From assembly GCF_017876315.1 (NCBI RefSeq), contig NZ_JAGINU010000004.1, forward strand, positions 1-64,000: DNA of 64,000 nt, in the 5' to 3' direction. The position numbers and the translations under genes are program-made. The notes beneath the pieces were generated by a model. The model worked only from the letters and a program-made list of their open reading frames with translations, searched no databases and was not told the DNA's origin. The stretch's first letter is position 1, and every line of letters begins with the position of its first letter. Origin of the DNA: Pseudonocardia parietis. Its GTDB lineage: Bacteria > Actinomycetota > Actinomycetes > Mycobacteriales > Pseudonocardiaceae. Below, piece by piece: positions 26,957-35,612 of the stretch.

Positions 26957-27424
26957 CTACGCTGGCTGCACGGGGCCTCCCGGCCAGGTGGCGAAGATCA
27001 GATGTGTCTGAAGGCGTCCGACTTCGCGTCGGGCGGTGAAGTCAAGTACGAGTCGCTGCAGGTCGTCGGTGTCGACACAGGCGATGTGGACGAGGAAGTC
27101 GTCGCCGCCGGTCACGAAGTAGAGGTCGATCGTCTCGGGTAGCGCACGTGCCCAGTCGACGAACGGATCGACCAGAGGCCGGGCGTGCGCGAGGAACTGC
27201 ACGGCGAGGAACGCCTGGACTCCGCGGCCGACGGTCTTCGGAGCGACGCGGGCGTGGAAGCCGGTCACGACGCCGAGACGTAGCAGCCGGTTCGTGCGTT
27301 CCAGACATGTCGACGGTGCGACGCCCACCCGGCTGGCGAGTGCTTTGTTGGAGATCCGTGCATCGTTCTGCAGGTGCTGGATGATCTCTCGATCGACCGA
27401 ATCCAAGGTGACCGATGGCGCCAT
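26957..27424 (-). CDS. Lrp/AsnC-family transcriptional regulator
   Basis: 155 residues. The N-terminal winged helix (LDSVDREIIQHLQNDARISN, KALASRVGVAPSTCLERTNR) is followed by an effector-binding RAM domain. It is divergent from the PLP-enzyme/exporter operon with a 58-bp gap, so it most probably senses an amino acid and controls that operon. Confidence 0.92.
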   Translation of the reverse strand: MAPSVTLDSVDREIIQHLQNDARISNKALASRVGVAPSTCLERTNRLLRLGVVTGFHARVAPKTVGRGVQAFLAVQFLAHARPLVDPFVDWARALPETIDLYFVTGGDDFLVHIACVDTDDLQRLVLDFTARREVGRLQTHLIFATWPGGPVQPA

Positions 27425-27482
27425 GTACCGAATAGTATGCGGCTGTGGCCTACACGATCCGGATAGGGGATAAGCATGTGGC

Positions 27483-28640
27483 ATGACATCGCACTCCCTC
27501 GACACCCGCGCGGTGCATGCCGGCCGTGACGACCTCGTCGACCTGGGCGTGCACGCCGTCCCGATCGACTTGTCGACGACGTACCCGTCGCGGGACTCGC
27601 GGGCCGAGGCGGCGCGGCTCGACGTGCTCGGTACCGGGGCTGACGACGGTGGGCTGCCGGTCTACGCCCGCGTCGGCAATCCCACGGTGGCCCGGTTCGA
27701 GCAGGCGCTCGCGGTTCTGGAGAGCGCCGACGCCGGGGTCGCATTCGCCAGTGGCATGGCAGCCCTGTCCGCGTGCCTGCTTGCCGCGGTCACGGCCGGA
27801 CGGCCGCACGTCGTCGCGGTCCGGCCGCTCTACGGCACGAACGACCACCTGCTCGACTCCGGCCTACTCGGCACCTCCATCACCTGGACGACAGCCGACG
27901 GCGTCGCCGATGCGGTCACCGACCGGACCGGACTGATCGTCATCGAGACCCCCGGCAACCCCACTCTCGACGAGATCGACATCCCGGCGCTCGCCGCATC
28001 GGTTCCCGACGTACCGGTCCTGGTGGACAACACCTTCGCCACCCCGGTGCTACAACGCCCCCTCGAACTGGGCGCGGCCTACGTGTTACACAGCGCGACC
28101 AAGTACCTCGGAGGGCACGGTGATGTGATGGGCGGCATCATCGCCTGCTCCGAAGAGCGCGCCCGGCCGCTGCGCCAACTCCGGTTCGCGACCGGCGCGA
28201 TGCTCCACCCGCTCGCCGGCTACCTGCTGCTACGCGGCCTGTCGACGCTACCCATGCGGATCCGCGCGGCATCGCGCAACGCCGCCGAACTGGCCGATCG
28301 CCTGTCCCGGCATCCCGCGGTGACCCGGGTCCACTACCCGGGACTGTCCGGGCCACGTCCGGCGCACCACATGGACGGTGGCGGTGCGATCGTCTCGATC
28401 GAGATCACCGGGGAACCGGCCGACGTGATCGCCGCCGTGCGAGTCTTCACACCGGCGGTCAGCCTCGGGAGCGTGGACAGCCTGATCCAGCACCCGGGCT
28501 CGTTGAGCCACCACATCATGGACCCCGACGCGCGCGCAAAGGCCGGGATCAGCGAGCAGTTGTTGCGGCTCTCGGTCGGGATCGAGGACATCGAGGACCT
28601 CTGGACCGATCTGGACACAGCACTGTCGTGCGCGAGATGA
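27483..28640 (+). CDS. PLP-dependent transsulfuration enzyme (cystathionine gamma-synthase/methionine gamma-lyase type)
   Basis: 385 residues. PLP is held by the lysine of HSATKYLGGHGDVMGG at about residue 201; YARVGNPTV (about 61-69) and ETPGNPTLDEIDI (about 157-169) are further family motifs. Members build or cleave cystathionine, or eliminate methanethiol from methionine; the reaction cannot be set from sequence alone. Pairing with an AsnC regulator and a coupled exporter favours amino-acid catabolism. Its TGA overlaps the next ATG. Confidence 0.9.
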   Translation: MTSHSLDTRAVHAGRDDLVDLGVHAVPIDLSTTYPSRDSRAEAARLDVLGTGADDGGLPVYARVGNPTVARFEQALAVLESADAGVAFASGMAALSACLLAAVTAGRPHVVAVRPLYGTNDHLLDSGLLGTSITWTTADGVADAVTDRTGLIVIETPGNPTLDEIDIPALAASVPDVPVLVDNTFATPVLQRPLELGAAYVLHSATKYLGGHGDVMGGIIACSEERARPLRQLRFATGAMLHPLAGYLLLRGLSTLPMRIRAASRNAAELADRLSRHPAVTRVHYPGLSGPRPAHHMDGGGAIVSIEITGEPADVIAAVRVFTPAVSLGSVDSLIQHPGSLSHHIMDPDARAKAGISEQLLRLSVGIEDIEDLWTDLDTALSCAR

Positions 28641-29186
28641 CCACCGCACCCGGGCCCCCTGGCCGCGCTGGCGGTGGGCGTGCGGTGTTCGTCACCGCGG
28701 CCGGGACGTTCCTGGCGATGACCGCGTTCTCCGGACCGTTGTCGATCATCACGGCCATCGCCGCGGACCTCGGCTCCGGGCCGGTGGCGACATCGTGGAT
28801 CTTGAGCTCGATGAGTCTCGGCCTCGCGGTCACGATGCTGATCGCGGGCGCGCTCGGAGACGAGCTCGGCCATCGCCGGGTCTTCCTCGTCGGCGCCGTG
28901 CTCCTGGCCGTCGGCTCCGCGGTGTGTGGACTTGCCCCCGGGTCGGCTGTGCTCGTCGCGGGCAGGATCGTGCAGGGTGTCGGAGCGGCCGCGCTCGTCG
29001 CCTGCGGGTTGGCGCTGCTGAGCCACGCCGTCCCGGCCGGGCCGCGCCGGGCGCGCGCGACGGGCGCGTGGGGTGTGGCGATGGGGGCCGGCCCGTCGTT
29101 CGGGCCGCTGCTCGGGGCGCTCAGCGAGACACTGAGCAGCTGGCGCTACGCGTATCTGGTCATGGGACTGCTCGCCCTCGTCCTGA
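28637..29186 (+). pseudogene. DHA2-like MFS exporter, 5' segment (split by two insertion sequences)
   Basis: Starts at an ATG overlapping the previous stop (ATGA). Encodes the first ~183 residues, with loop GDELGHRRVFLVGAVLLAVG and helix GRIVQGVGAAALVACGLAL. Joining 28637-29186, 30825-31088 and 33943-34553 gives 1,425 bp, a continuous 474-residue protein, the length of 14-helix DHA2 exporters. It was probably an amino-acid or drug exporter coupled to the PLP enzyme. It is broken at CCTGA by an IS1634-like element. Confidence 0.87.
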
Positions 29187-30819
29187 CCTGACTTGCACAG
29201 GTTTAGTGCCCCGGTGCGGTGATCGGTGGTAGCTGGTCGAGGATCGCGCGGGCGTCGCCGGTGATCTGCGGAGCCGCGGTGAGCGAGTGCCCGTTCACCT
29301 GGATCTGGACTGTGCGCAGGGGCCGCAACGTCCGGACCAGCTTCTTGATCGACACTCCGGTGGCGTCCTGCAGGTGACGGCTGACCGCGAGTGCTGCGAA
29401 CACGACCGTCAGGTGGGCTTCGATGGAGTCGTGTTGGCGGTGGAAGATTGGCCGGGCGCGTAGGTCGGTCTTGGCCATCCGGAAGCTCTTCTCGACCTGC
29501 CACAGGTCGTGGTAGGCGGCGATGACCTGGACGCCGGACATCGTGTCGACCGGCAGGTTGGTGACGTAGCCCTTGAGCCCGGCTAGCTGGCGGGCGCGCT
29601 CGACCAGGCCCCAGTCGACTCCCGGGCCGGCGCCCTCGAGGCGAACGAACCGGTCCTTCTTCAGCGGCCGGCTGCCGTCGGCGACCTTCTCGGCGCGCTC
29701 GACCATGGCGTTGATCGCCCGGTCGTCGCGCTTATGGCGTTTGAACAACCACTGGTAGACCACCCGGCGGGTGCGGGCCGCCTTGCCGCTGCCCATCACC
29801 CGCGACGATTCGAGGACCTGGCCGTTGTCAAAGGCGTTGCCGTGCCGCTCGAAGTGCGCGGCCAGGTCGTAGGGCGCCTTGCTGATCCGGGAGCCGACGA
29901 TGAACGACAGCCTGGCGTCCTCGATCGCGTTCAGGTTCGCCGCGGACAGCATCCCGGCGTCGGCCACGACCACCATGTCGGTGACACCGTGTCGTTCCTG
30001 GAACGCCTCCAGGACCGGGAGCAGGGTCTTGGTCTCGGCCTTGTTCCCTTCGAAACAGTGCACCTCCAGCGGGAACCCGCCGCGATCGACCAGTAGCCCG
30101 ACCTGGATTTGCGGGTCGACCCGGCGCTCCTTGCTCATTCCGACCCGGCGCAGCTCGTCCTCGTTCTCGGCCTCGAAGTGCAGGGTCGTGACGTCGTAGA
30201 GCACCAATGCCACCGGACCCGACCGGGTGGCGTGGCCAGTGGCGGCGGTGGCCAGCGTGCCGCGGTAGTCGCGGTCGATACACCGCTTGAGCGCCGCGGC
30301 GAAGGTGTTGCGGTGCGGTGTCGGGACGCCGAGCTCGTCGAGCACGCCGACCGCGGCCAGCTTCGAGGTCGGCTCGATGATCCGCGCCAGGACCAGTGCC
30401 CGGAACGCGTCGTCATCCACGGCGTCGAACCCGAGCCGGCGGTAGGCGTCGGTCAGGACCTGCCACACGACCTCACAGGCCGACCCGGTGATCACCGCCC
30501 CAGCCGATCCCGCACCGGCGCCCGCGGCCACCGCGGCGGAGAGGTCAAGCGCCTGCTGACCAGCGTGAAGGCGATCACGCGCGGACTGCATCAACACCGC
30601 CAGCTCGGCCCGGTCATGCGCCGAGCCGAGGTGTTCGAGGACCCGCCGGACGCCACCGCGCTTCTCCACGATCTGCACGGCCGTCGCCCCGGACGCGGTC
30701 TTCACCTTCCGGACGTAGGCCACCGCGAGAGGCTACCCATTAGTGCCCCGACCACCGCCCCCACGATCCGCTGACCAGCACCAACGTCAGTCGATCATCG
30801 GACACCTGTGCAAGTCAGG
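29187..30819 (-). mobile_element. IS1634-family insertion sequence (1,633 bp)
   Basis: Sixteen-base terminal repeats CCTGACTTGCACAGGT at the left and their complement at the right, flanked by the 5-bp duplication CCTGA at 29182-29186 and 30820-30824. One transposase reads leftwards. Confidence 0.9.
29203..30723 (-). CDS. IS1634-family (IS4-superfamily) transposase
   Basis: 506 residues, GTG start. DDE landmarks: LVLYDVTTLHFEAENEDELR, VVVADAGMLSAANLNAIEDA and the YREK-like region DLWQVEKSFRMAKTDLRARP. It is full length and uninterrupted. Confidence 0.93.
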   Translation of the reverse strand: MAYVRKVKTASGATAVQIVEKRGGVRRVLEHLGSAHDRAELAVLMQSARDRLHAGQQALDLSAAVAAGAGAGSAGAVITGSACEVVWQVLTDAYRRLGFDAVDDDAFRALVLARIIEPTSKLAAVGVLDELGVPTPHRNTFAAALKRCIDRDYRGTLATAATGHATRSGPVALVLYDVTTLHFEAENEDELRRVGMSKERRVDPQIQVGLLVDRGGFPLEVHCFEGNKAETKTLLPVLEAFQERHGVTDMVVVADAGMLSAANLNAIEDARLSFIVGSRISKAPYDLAAHFERHGNAFDNGQVLESSRVMGSGKAARTRRVVYQWLFKRHKRDDRAINAMVERAEKVADGSRPLKKDRFVRLEGAGPGVDWGLVERARQLAGLKGYVTNLPVDTMSGVQVIAAYHDLWQVEKSFRMAKTDLRARPIFHRQHDSIEAHLTVVFAALAVSRHLQDATGVSIKKLVRTLRPLRTVQIQVNGHSLTAAPQITGDARAILDQLPPITAPGH

Positions 30820-30824
30820 CCTGA

Positions 30825-31088
30825 TCGCCGCCACCCGCGGCTGGGTCGCCGAGTCTCGGGCGAGTCGCCCCCGCGGGGTCGACCTGGTCGGGGCGGCGCT
30901 GTTCGGTGTCGGTATCGCGAGTCTGCTTGCCGCGCTCACTCAAGCGCGGCAAGGGCTGACCAGCCCTGCGGTGCTCATCCTCGTCGCGGCCGCGGTCCTG
31001 TTCCTCGGGGTGTTCGTCGTCCACCAGCGCCGGGCGACCACGGTCATGGTCGAGCCGCGGCTGTTCCGCCGACCCGCACTGATCTCCG
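30825..31088 (+). pseudogene. DHA2-like MFS exporter, middle segment
   Basis: About 88 residues, with RPRGVDLVGAALFGVGIASL and LILVAAAVLFLGVFVVHQRR, typical of the DHA2 central loop and helices 6-7. Continuous with 29186 upstream and 33943 downstream after removal of the elements. It ends at the TCCG duplication of the IS21-like element. Confidence 0.85.
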
Positions 31089-31159
31089 TGCTGGCGCTCA
31101 GCGAAAATGACCAGTTCTGATCGGTGGAAGTGACCACCCTGGCGCGGCCAGAGTAGTGG

Positions 31160-31555
31160 TCAGGTCGGGGTCATGTGGGTCACCTCCGGGGTGCGGATGT
31201 GGGCGGCGCCGGCGGGGACGACGACGGTGATGACGGCCAGCTCGGTGCGGCAGTGCGGGCAGCGTTGGACGCCGTTCGCGGCGGGAACGGCGTGCCCGGG
31301 TGGGACGGCGTTCAGGACGGCGTCGGGAACGGCGTGGTCGCCGTTCGGGCTGGTGAGGGCATCGCGCGTGACGGCGTTCGCGGTGTTGAACGAGCCGGGA
31401 ACGGCGTCCGGGACGACGTCCGGGGCGGTGTGCGGGTGGTCGCGGTGATGCGCGGCTCGACAGCGCGAGGAGCAGAACCGGCGGTTGGGGTTGCGTCGGG
31501 TCACGGTGACCTGCCGGCCGCAGGCCGGGCAGGGGTGCTCGCCCAGGATGGTCAT
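31160..31555 (-). CDS. IS21-element third gene: small zinc-ribbon-like protein
   Basis: 131 residues. Two cysteine clusters: CPACGRQVTV with FCSSRCRAAHH near the N-terminus, and CPHCRTEL near residue 98; the middle is Ala/Val/Pro-rich with repeated NAV and DAV phrases. Its ATG overlaps the istB terminal TGA, so it belongs to the transposition operon. Typical IS21 elements have only istA and istB. It may be a DNA-binding accessory or regulator; no family is recognised with confidence. Confidence 0.6.
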   Translation of the reverse strand: MTILGEHPCPACGRQVTVTRRNPNRRFCSSRCRAAHHRDHPHTAPDVVPDAVPGSFNTANAVTRDALTSPNGDHAVPDAVLNAVPPGHAVPAANGVQRCPHCRTELAVITVVVPAGAAHIRTPEVTHMTPT

Positions 31556-32416
31556 GATCGGCCCTGCCCGGTCGGGTCGTGCTCGCCGAGCGCCAGCCGG
31601 AGTTGGTTACTGCGTTGCTGGTGGGCCCGCATCCGGTAGGAGGGCCCGTCGATGGCGACGACGATGCCCCGGTGCAGCAGCCGGTCGAGCAGCGCGGCGG
31701 CCAGCATCGGGTCGGCCAGCCGGTCACCCCAAGCTGGCCACGCCGGCGTGGCTGGTCACGATCGTCGACGACTTCAGATAGCGGCGGTTGATCACCTCGA
31801 ACAGGGCGGCGTTCGCGTCCGGGTCCGGCGCGGTGCGGGAGTAGGCGAACTCGTCGATCACCAGCAGCCGGGGGCCGCAGTAGAACCGCATCGCGGTGGC
31901 CCAGCGTCCTTCCAAGGCGGCCTTGCGGCAGCGTTTGGCCAGGTCGGCGGCGGTGGTGAAGTAGACCCGGTGCCCGGCATCGACCGCGGCCCGGGCGAGT
32001 GCGACCGCGAGCATCGTCTTGCCGGTGCCGGGTGGACCGACGAACAGGACGTTGCCGGCGTCGTCGAGGAAGCGCAGCGCCGCGAGCTCACGCACGAGTT
32101 TCTCGTCGACCCCGGGTTGGGCGGCGAAGTCGAACTCGTCCAGGGTCCAGGAGTGCGGCAGGCAGGCGAACCGCAACCTGCCGGCCAACCGACGGGCCTC
32201 GGCGTGGGAGACCTCGAGCCCGAGCAGCCGTTCCATCACCGCGGTGGGCGAGAGCTGCTCGGCGCGGGCGGCGTCGAGCACCCCGGTCAACGCCTCGGCG
32301 GCCGTGCCCAACTTGAGGACCTCCAGGTGAGCGCGCAGCCGCTGATAGGTCGCCGCCTCGCTCGAGCCGTCGGGTTCAGCCTGGTTGACCGCATGGTCGG
32401 GCCGGTGGGTGTTCAT
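31552..32416 (-). CDS. istB: IstB-like ATPase, apparent +1 frameshift
   Basis: The frame from ATG at 32416 has Walker A GPPGTGKTMLAVALARAAVD and Walker B LLVIDEFAYS but stops at 31724 (...SHAGVASLG then TGA). The usual IstB C-terminus resumes at once in the +1 frame (DRLADPMLAAALLDRLLHRG, then IVVAIDGPSYRMRAHQQ) and ends at 31552 where the third gene starts. The switch point reads GGG TGA C. IstB loads IstA on target DNA. This is either a mutation shared by both copies or programmed frameshifting. Confidence 0.8.
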
Positions 32417-33792
32417 GAGCTCTCCCGCCCATCCTGTCCGCTGGTCTCGCCGGTGTGGGCGCGTCCGCGCAGCGGGCGGGTGCCGGAGGCGTAGGCGTCG
32501 AAGTCGATGACGACCTGCTCGCCGCTGGCCGGGCCGGCCTGGGCGTGACGGATCCGATCCGCTTCGGCCAGGGCGTCGGCGGTGGGTGGGCGGCGGTGCT
32601 TGCGCGGGCAGGGCGCGCGGTCGGTGAACTCGGCGAGCACCACCCGGGTCATGGCGGCGACGTGTTCGTCGAGGCGCACCAGTGCGCCGGCTCCGTCCGG
32701 GGACCGCAGGTGATGCGCCAGCGCGACACCGCGTGCGGTGGCGATGTCCAGTGCCGGGGTGCCGAGTTGGTGGCGAACGGTCACGATCTCGCCGGTGTGC
32801 CCGGGTGGGATCGAGTAGCGGTTGCCGCGGAACGCGACCAGGGCCTGCTCGGACACGGTGCGCTCGACGCTCAGCACCGCCGGCAGCGGCGCCGGTGCCG
32901 CCCGTAACGGCTCGGCCTCGGCCAGCGCGCCCACGGTCGTCTTGCCCCCGTCGGCGTCGGCGCGGCGGCGTCCGTCGAGGCGGGCGCAGATCCGGTCCAG
33001 CCCGGCCTGGGCCCCCGCGAGGGTGGTGTCGTCGGCCAGGGTGCGCCACCAGCGTTGGGCGATCACGTGCGCGCTCTTCTCCACCGCGCCCTTGCGCCAG
33101 GCGTGCCGCGGCGGGCAGATGTCGATCCCGACCCGGTAGTGCACCGCCACCGGTCCGAAGCTGACCGTGAGCCGGCCCGAGCCGGGATGACACACCGTGG
33201 ACATCCGGTCGAACCGCCACCGCCGCGTCACCCCGCCGAGACGGCCGACGACCTGGTCGAGGCCTTCGATCAGGTGCGGCTGATCGAGCGACTCGGTGAT
33301 CCAGCCCCGCCACCGGCTCGAGTGCGCCAGCACCCCGAGCAGCACGAACGCGCTGCCGGCGAACCCCCAGTGCGCGGGCGGGTCGGTCAGCTCCAGGTAG
33401 TCCCACTGGGTCTCGGCGCCCGGCGGATGGGCGATCACCGCCCGCTGGCTGGTCTTGCCCGACCGACACGGCTCGCAGGCCGGGCGCAGCTCCCGGGCGC
33501 GCAGCGCGCGCGTGAACGAGGGATACGAGCCCGCATAGCCCAGCGCGGTGACCTCGTCGAACAACGTGGTCGCCCACAGATGCGGGTCCGCACCGAGCCG
33601 CAGCCGGCAGTACTCGGCGAACCCCTCGAACGGATCCGGCACGCTGCGGGCCCGCTGCCCCGGCGTGTGTTCGCCGCTCAGATAGCGGCGCACGGTCACC
33701 CGTGTGACGCCCAGATGCCGGGCGATCGCGGAGATCGTCCATCCCTGCGCGCGTAGTGCTTGTGCTTCCACGTACGACTCCCATGCGAGCAT
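32413..33792 (-). CDS. istA: IS21-family transposase IstA
   Basis: 459 residues. The N-terminal helix-turn-helix is WTISAIARHLGVTRVTVRRYL (about residues 18-38). The DDE core includes ETQWDYLELTDPPAHWGFAG, the central Asp/His segment, and WRKGAVEKSAHVIAQRWW. A C-terminal Mu-type domain includes FRGNRYSIPPGHTGEIV. The stop overlaps the istB start (ATGA). Confidence 0.94.
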   Translation of the reverse strand: MLAWESYVEAQALRAQGWTISAIARHLGVTRVTVRRYLSGEHTPGQRARSVPDPFEGFAEYCRLRLGADPHLWATTLFDEVTALGYAGSYPSFTRALRARELRPACEPCRSGKTSQRAVIAHPPGAETQWDYLELTDPPAHWGFAGSAFVLLGVLAHSSRWRGWITESLDQPHLIEGLDQVVGRLGGVTRRWRFDRMSTVCHPGSGRLTVSFGPVAVHYRVGIDICPPRHAWRKGAVEKSAHVIAQRWWRTLADDTTLAGAQAGLDRICARLDGRRRADADGGKTTVGALAEAEPLRAAPAPLPAVLSVERTVSEQALVAFRGNRYSIPPGHTGEIVTVRHQLGTPALDIATARGVALAHHLRSPDGAGALVRLDEHVAAMTRVVLAEFTDRAPCPRKHRRPPTADALAEADRIRHAQAGPASGEQVVIDFDAYASGTRPLRGRAHTGETSGQDGRESS

Positions 33793-33942
33793 CCCGAGTG
33801 GGCTCCCTCGACGACTTCCGGCCGGTTCAACCGGAGCGTCGAGGGGGCCCGCCTACTGGTGGTGGATCTCAGTCGGCGGGTCGCAAGGGTGGTCACTTCC
33901 ACTGATCAGCAGTGGTCACTTTCAGATGAGCGGCGGCATCCG

Positions 33943-34553
33943 CGACGCTGGCCGGGTTCGTGGCCGGCGCCGGGATCGTCGCGCTCGTCTCGTTCCTGTC
34001 CACGGTGCTCGAACGCGGGACCGGTCGATCGGGGCTGGCCGCCGCGACGTTGTTGCTGGCCTGGTCGGTGACCAGCGTGGTCACGGCCGTGTTGACGCGC
34101 TGCCTGCCTGCGCGTCTGTCGGCCGGAGGTGGCGCGCTGTGCGTCGGCCTGGTCGTCATCGCCGTCGGTCTCGTCCCGCTCGCGCTCCTGACCCGTGACC
34201 TACCCACATGGCAACTACTGCTCGGCCTGCATGTCACCGGAGCCGGTACCGGGATCGCGAACACCGCGCTGGGACGTGAAGCCGTCGCATCGGTGCCGTC
34301 CGACTTCGCCGGGGTGGGGAGCGGAATCAACAACACCAGCCGCTACGTGGGCGCAGCGATCGGCGTCACCGTGGTGACCGTGCTCGCGCTGCAGCCGTCC
34401 ACCGACCCGATCGCCGGGCTGATCGCAGGCTGGAACACCGCGGCCTGGCTGGGAGTCGTGGTGTCGATGATCGGCGGAATCGCCGCCGTCGCACTCGAGC
34501 GAGCCGACCGCCGATGGCAGGACCGGCCGACCACCGCTGCTCACCAGGCCTGA
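33943..34553 (+). pseudogene. DHA2-like MFS exporter, 3' segment
   Basis: About 203 residues of the C-terminal helices: LAGFVAGAGIVALVSFLSTV at the start, GTGIANTALGREAVASVP and GVGSGINNTSRYVGAAIGVT later. Continuous with 31088 when the IS21-like element and one TCCG are removed. Confidence 0.86.
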
Positions 34554-34621
34554 CTGTGACGGCGTAGCAAGCCGCCAGCGCAACCCGCACGCTGATCGAG
34601 GCCAAAGACACCCCGTGGCAC

Positions 34622-35560
34622 CTACTGCGCCAATGCCTGGCCTACTGGCGAAGGCAGTTCGGATGGAACCCGACCGAGGTCCCGCAGCCCCTTCAGCGGT
34701 ACGTGAGTCCGGCTCGGAGCCAGATGCACCCCGGCCTCGGTCGTCTCGACGTTCGCCTCGCGATACACGAGCAACACCTCTCGCAGGTGCTTCGCGAAGT
34801 CCCGGCGGAACTGGCCTCGCCCCTGCTTGGTGTCAGCCAGCTCCGAGCCGAACTGCGCACGCAAGGTTTCCCACGACACGGTCGACGGGCGCCGTAGATA
34901 ACTCATCCGGTAGGTCAGCCAACAGTAGATGTCCAACCGCAGTGCACTGCCGCGTAACGCGCGCAGCGCGCCGATGTCTATCGGCACCGGATGGTTCCTC
35001 ACCTCGTCGAAGAAGTCACCCGACAAGCGCACCACCGACGGGAACAGCGAGTTCGCGTCAGGATCGTCGGACGGTCGCGACCACAGGTTGTACTCACTGG
35101 CCACGTTCATCTGGCCGCCGGCGACCCGGTTCTCGCCCTCCCAGCGCACAGCCAGCGACGCCTGGAACAGGCGATCACTCTGCTTCATCAGCCTGGTGAT
35201 CGTCCCGTTCTTGCCACCGGTCGGGGTCAACCCGAGCTGACGCATGAAGTCGCTCAAGTTGCGTCCGAGGATCAGATCCCGGCTCTTCGTGCGCAGCGCT
35301 TCGGTCGACAGCCAGTTCAACAGCAGCCGTGGCATCGCCCCGTAGGGGTAGCCCGTCGACCCCGGACGCACGCTCAACGTCAGATCGCCGTTGCGGCGCT
35401 CCCAGCGGGGCTTGTCGCCAGGATCGCGGTAGGGCAACGACGTCTGGGTGAACAGCCTCGCCAGGAAGCCGATCTCCTGATCGTCCTGATCCCACAGCTC
35501 CGCCGCGGCCCGCAGTAAACGCAGATCTCGGCCCGGTGTGCCCGCCATGACGCAGATCAT
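34622..35560 (-). CDS. repA: Plasmid replication initiator, RepA_C family
   Basis: 312 residues. The family signatures are clear: YPYGAMPRLLLNWLSTEALR, FMRQLGLTPTGGKNGTITRL, FFDEVRNHPVPIDIGALRAL and DIYCWLTYRMSYLRRPSTVS. It initiates plasmid replication, presumably by binding the 17 iteron-like repeats upstream. The ATG at 35560 has GAGG ten bases upstream; a GTG at 35569 is too close to it, and a further ATG lies at 35548. It implies the window is, or contains, a plasmid replicon. Confidence 0.92.
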   Translation of the reverse strand: MICVMAGTPGRDLRLLRAAAELWDQDDQEIGFLARLFTQTSLPYRDPGDKPRWERRNGDLTLSVRPGSTGYPYGAMPRLLLNWLSTEALRTKSRDLILGRNLSDFMRQLGLTPTGGKNGTITRLMKQSDRLFQASLAVRWEGENRVAGGQMNVASEYNLWSRPSDDPDANSLFPSVVRLSGDFFDEVRNHPVPIDIGALRALRGSALRLDIYCWLTYRMSYLRRPSTVSWETLRAQFGSELADTKQGRGQFRRDFAKHLREVLLVYREANVETTEAGVHLAPSRTHVPLKGLRDLGRVPSELPSPVGQALAQ

Positions 35561-35612
35561 GCCACGCACACCTCACCGAGCGTTTGACCTGGTAAGGCCC
35601 GGAGTGTTGTCC

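Larger units (their letters stand above)
31089..33938 (-). mobile_element. IS21-family insertion sequence, copy 1 (2,850 bp)
   Basis: Ends TGCTGGCGCTCA and TGAGCGGCGGCA, with imperfect inverted homology over about 45 bp including GGAAGTGACCACCC. TCCG duplications at 31085-31088 and 33939-33942. It carries istA, istB and a third small gene, each overlapping the next by ATGA. An apparently identical copy lies at 53772-56621 in the same orientation. Confidence 0.95.
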
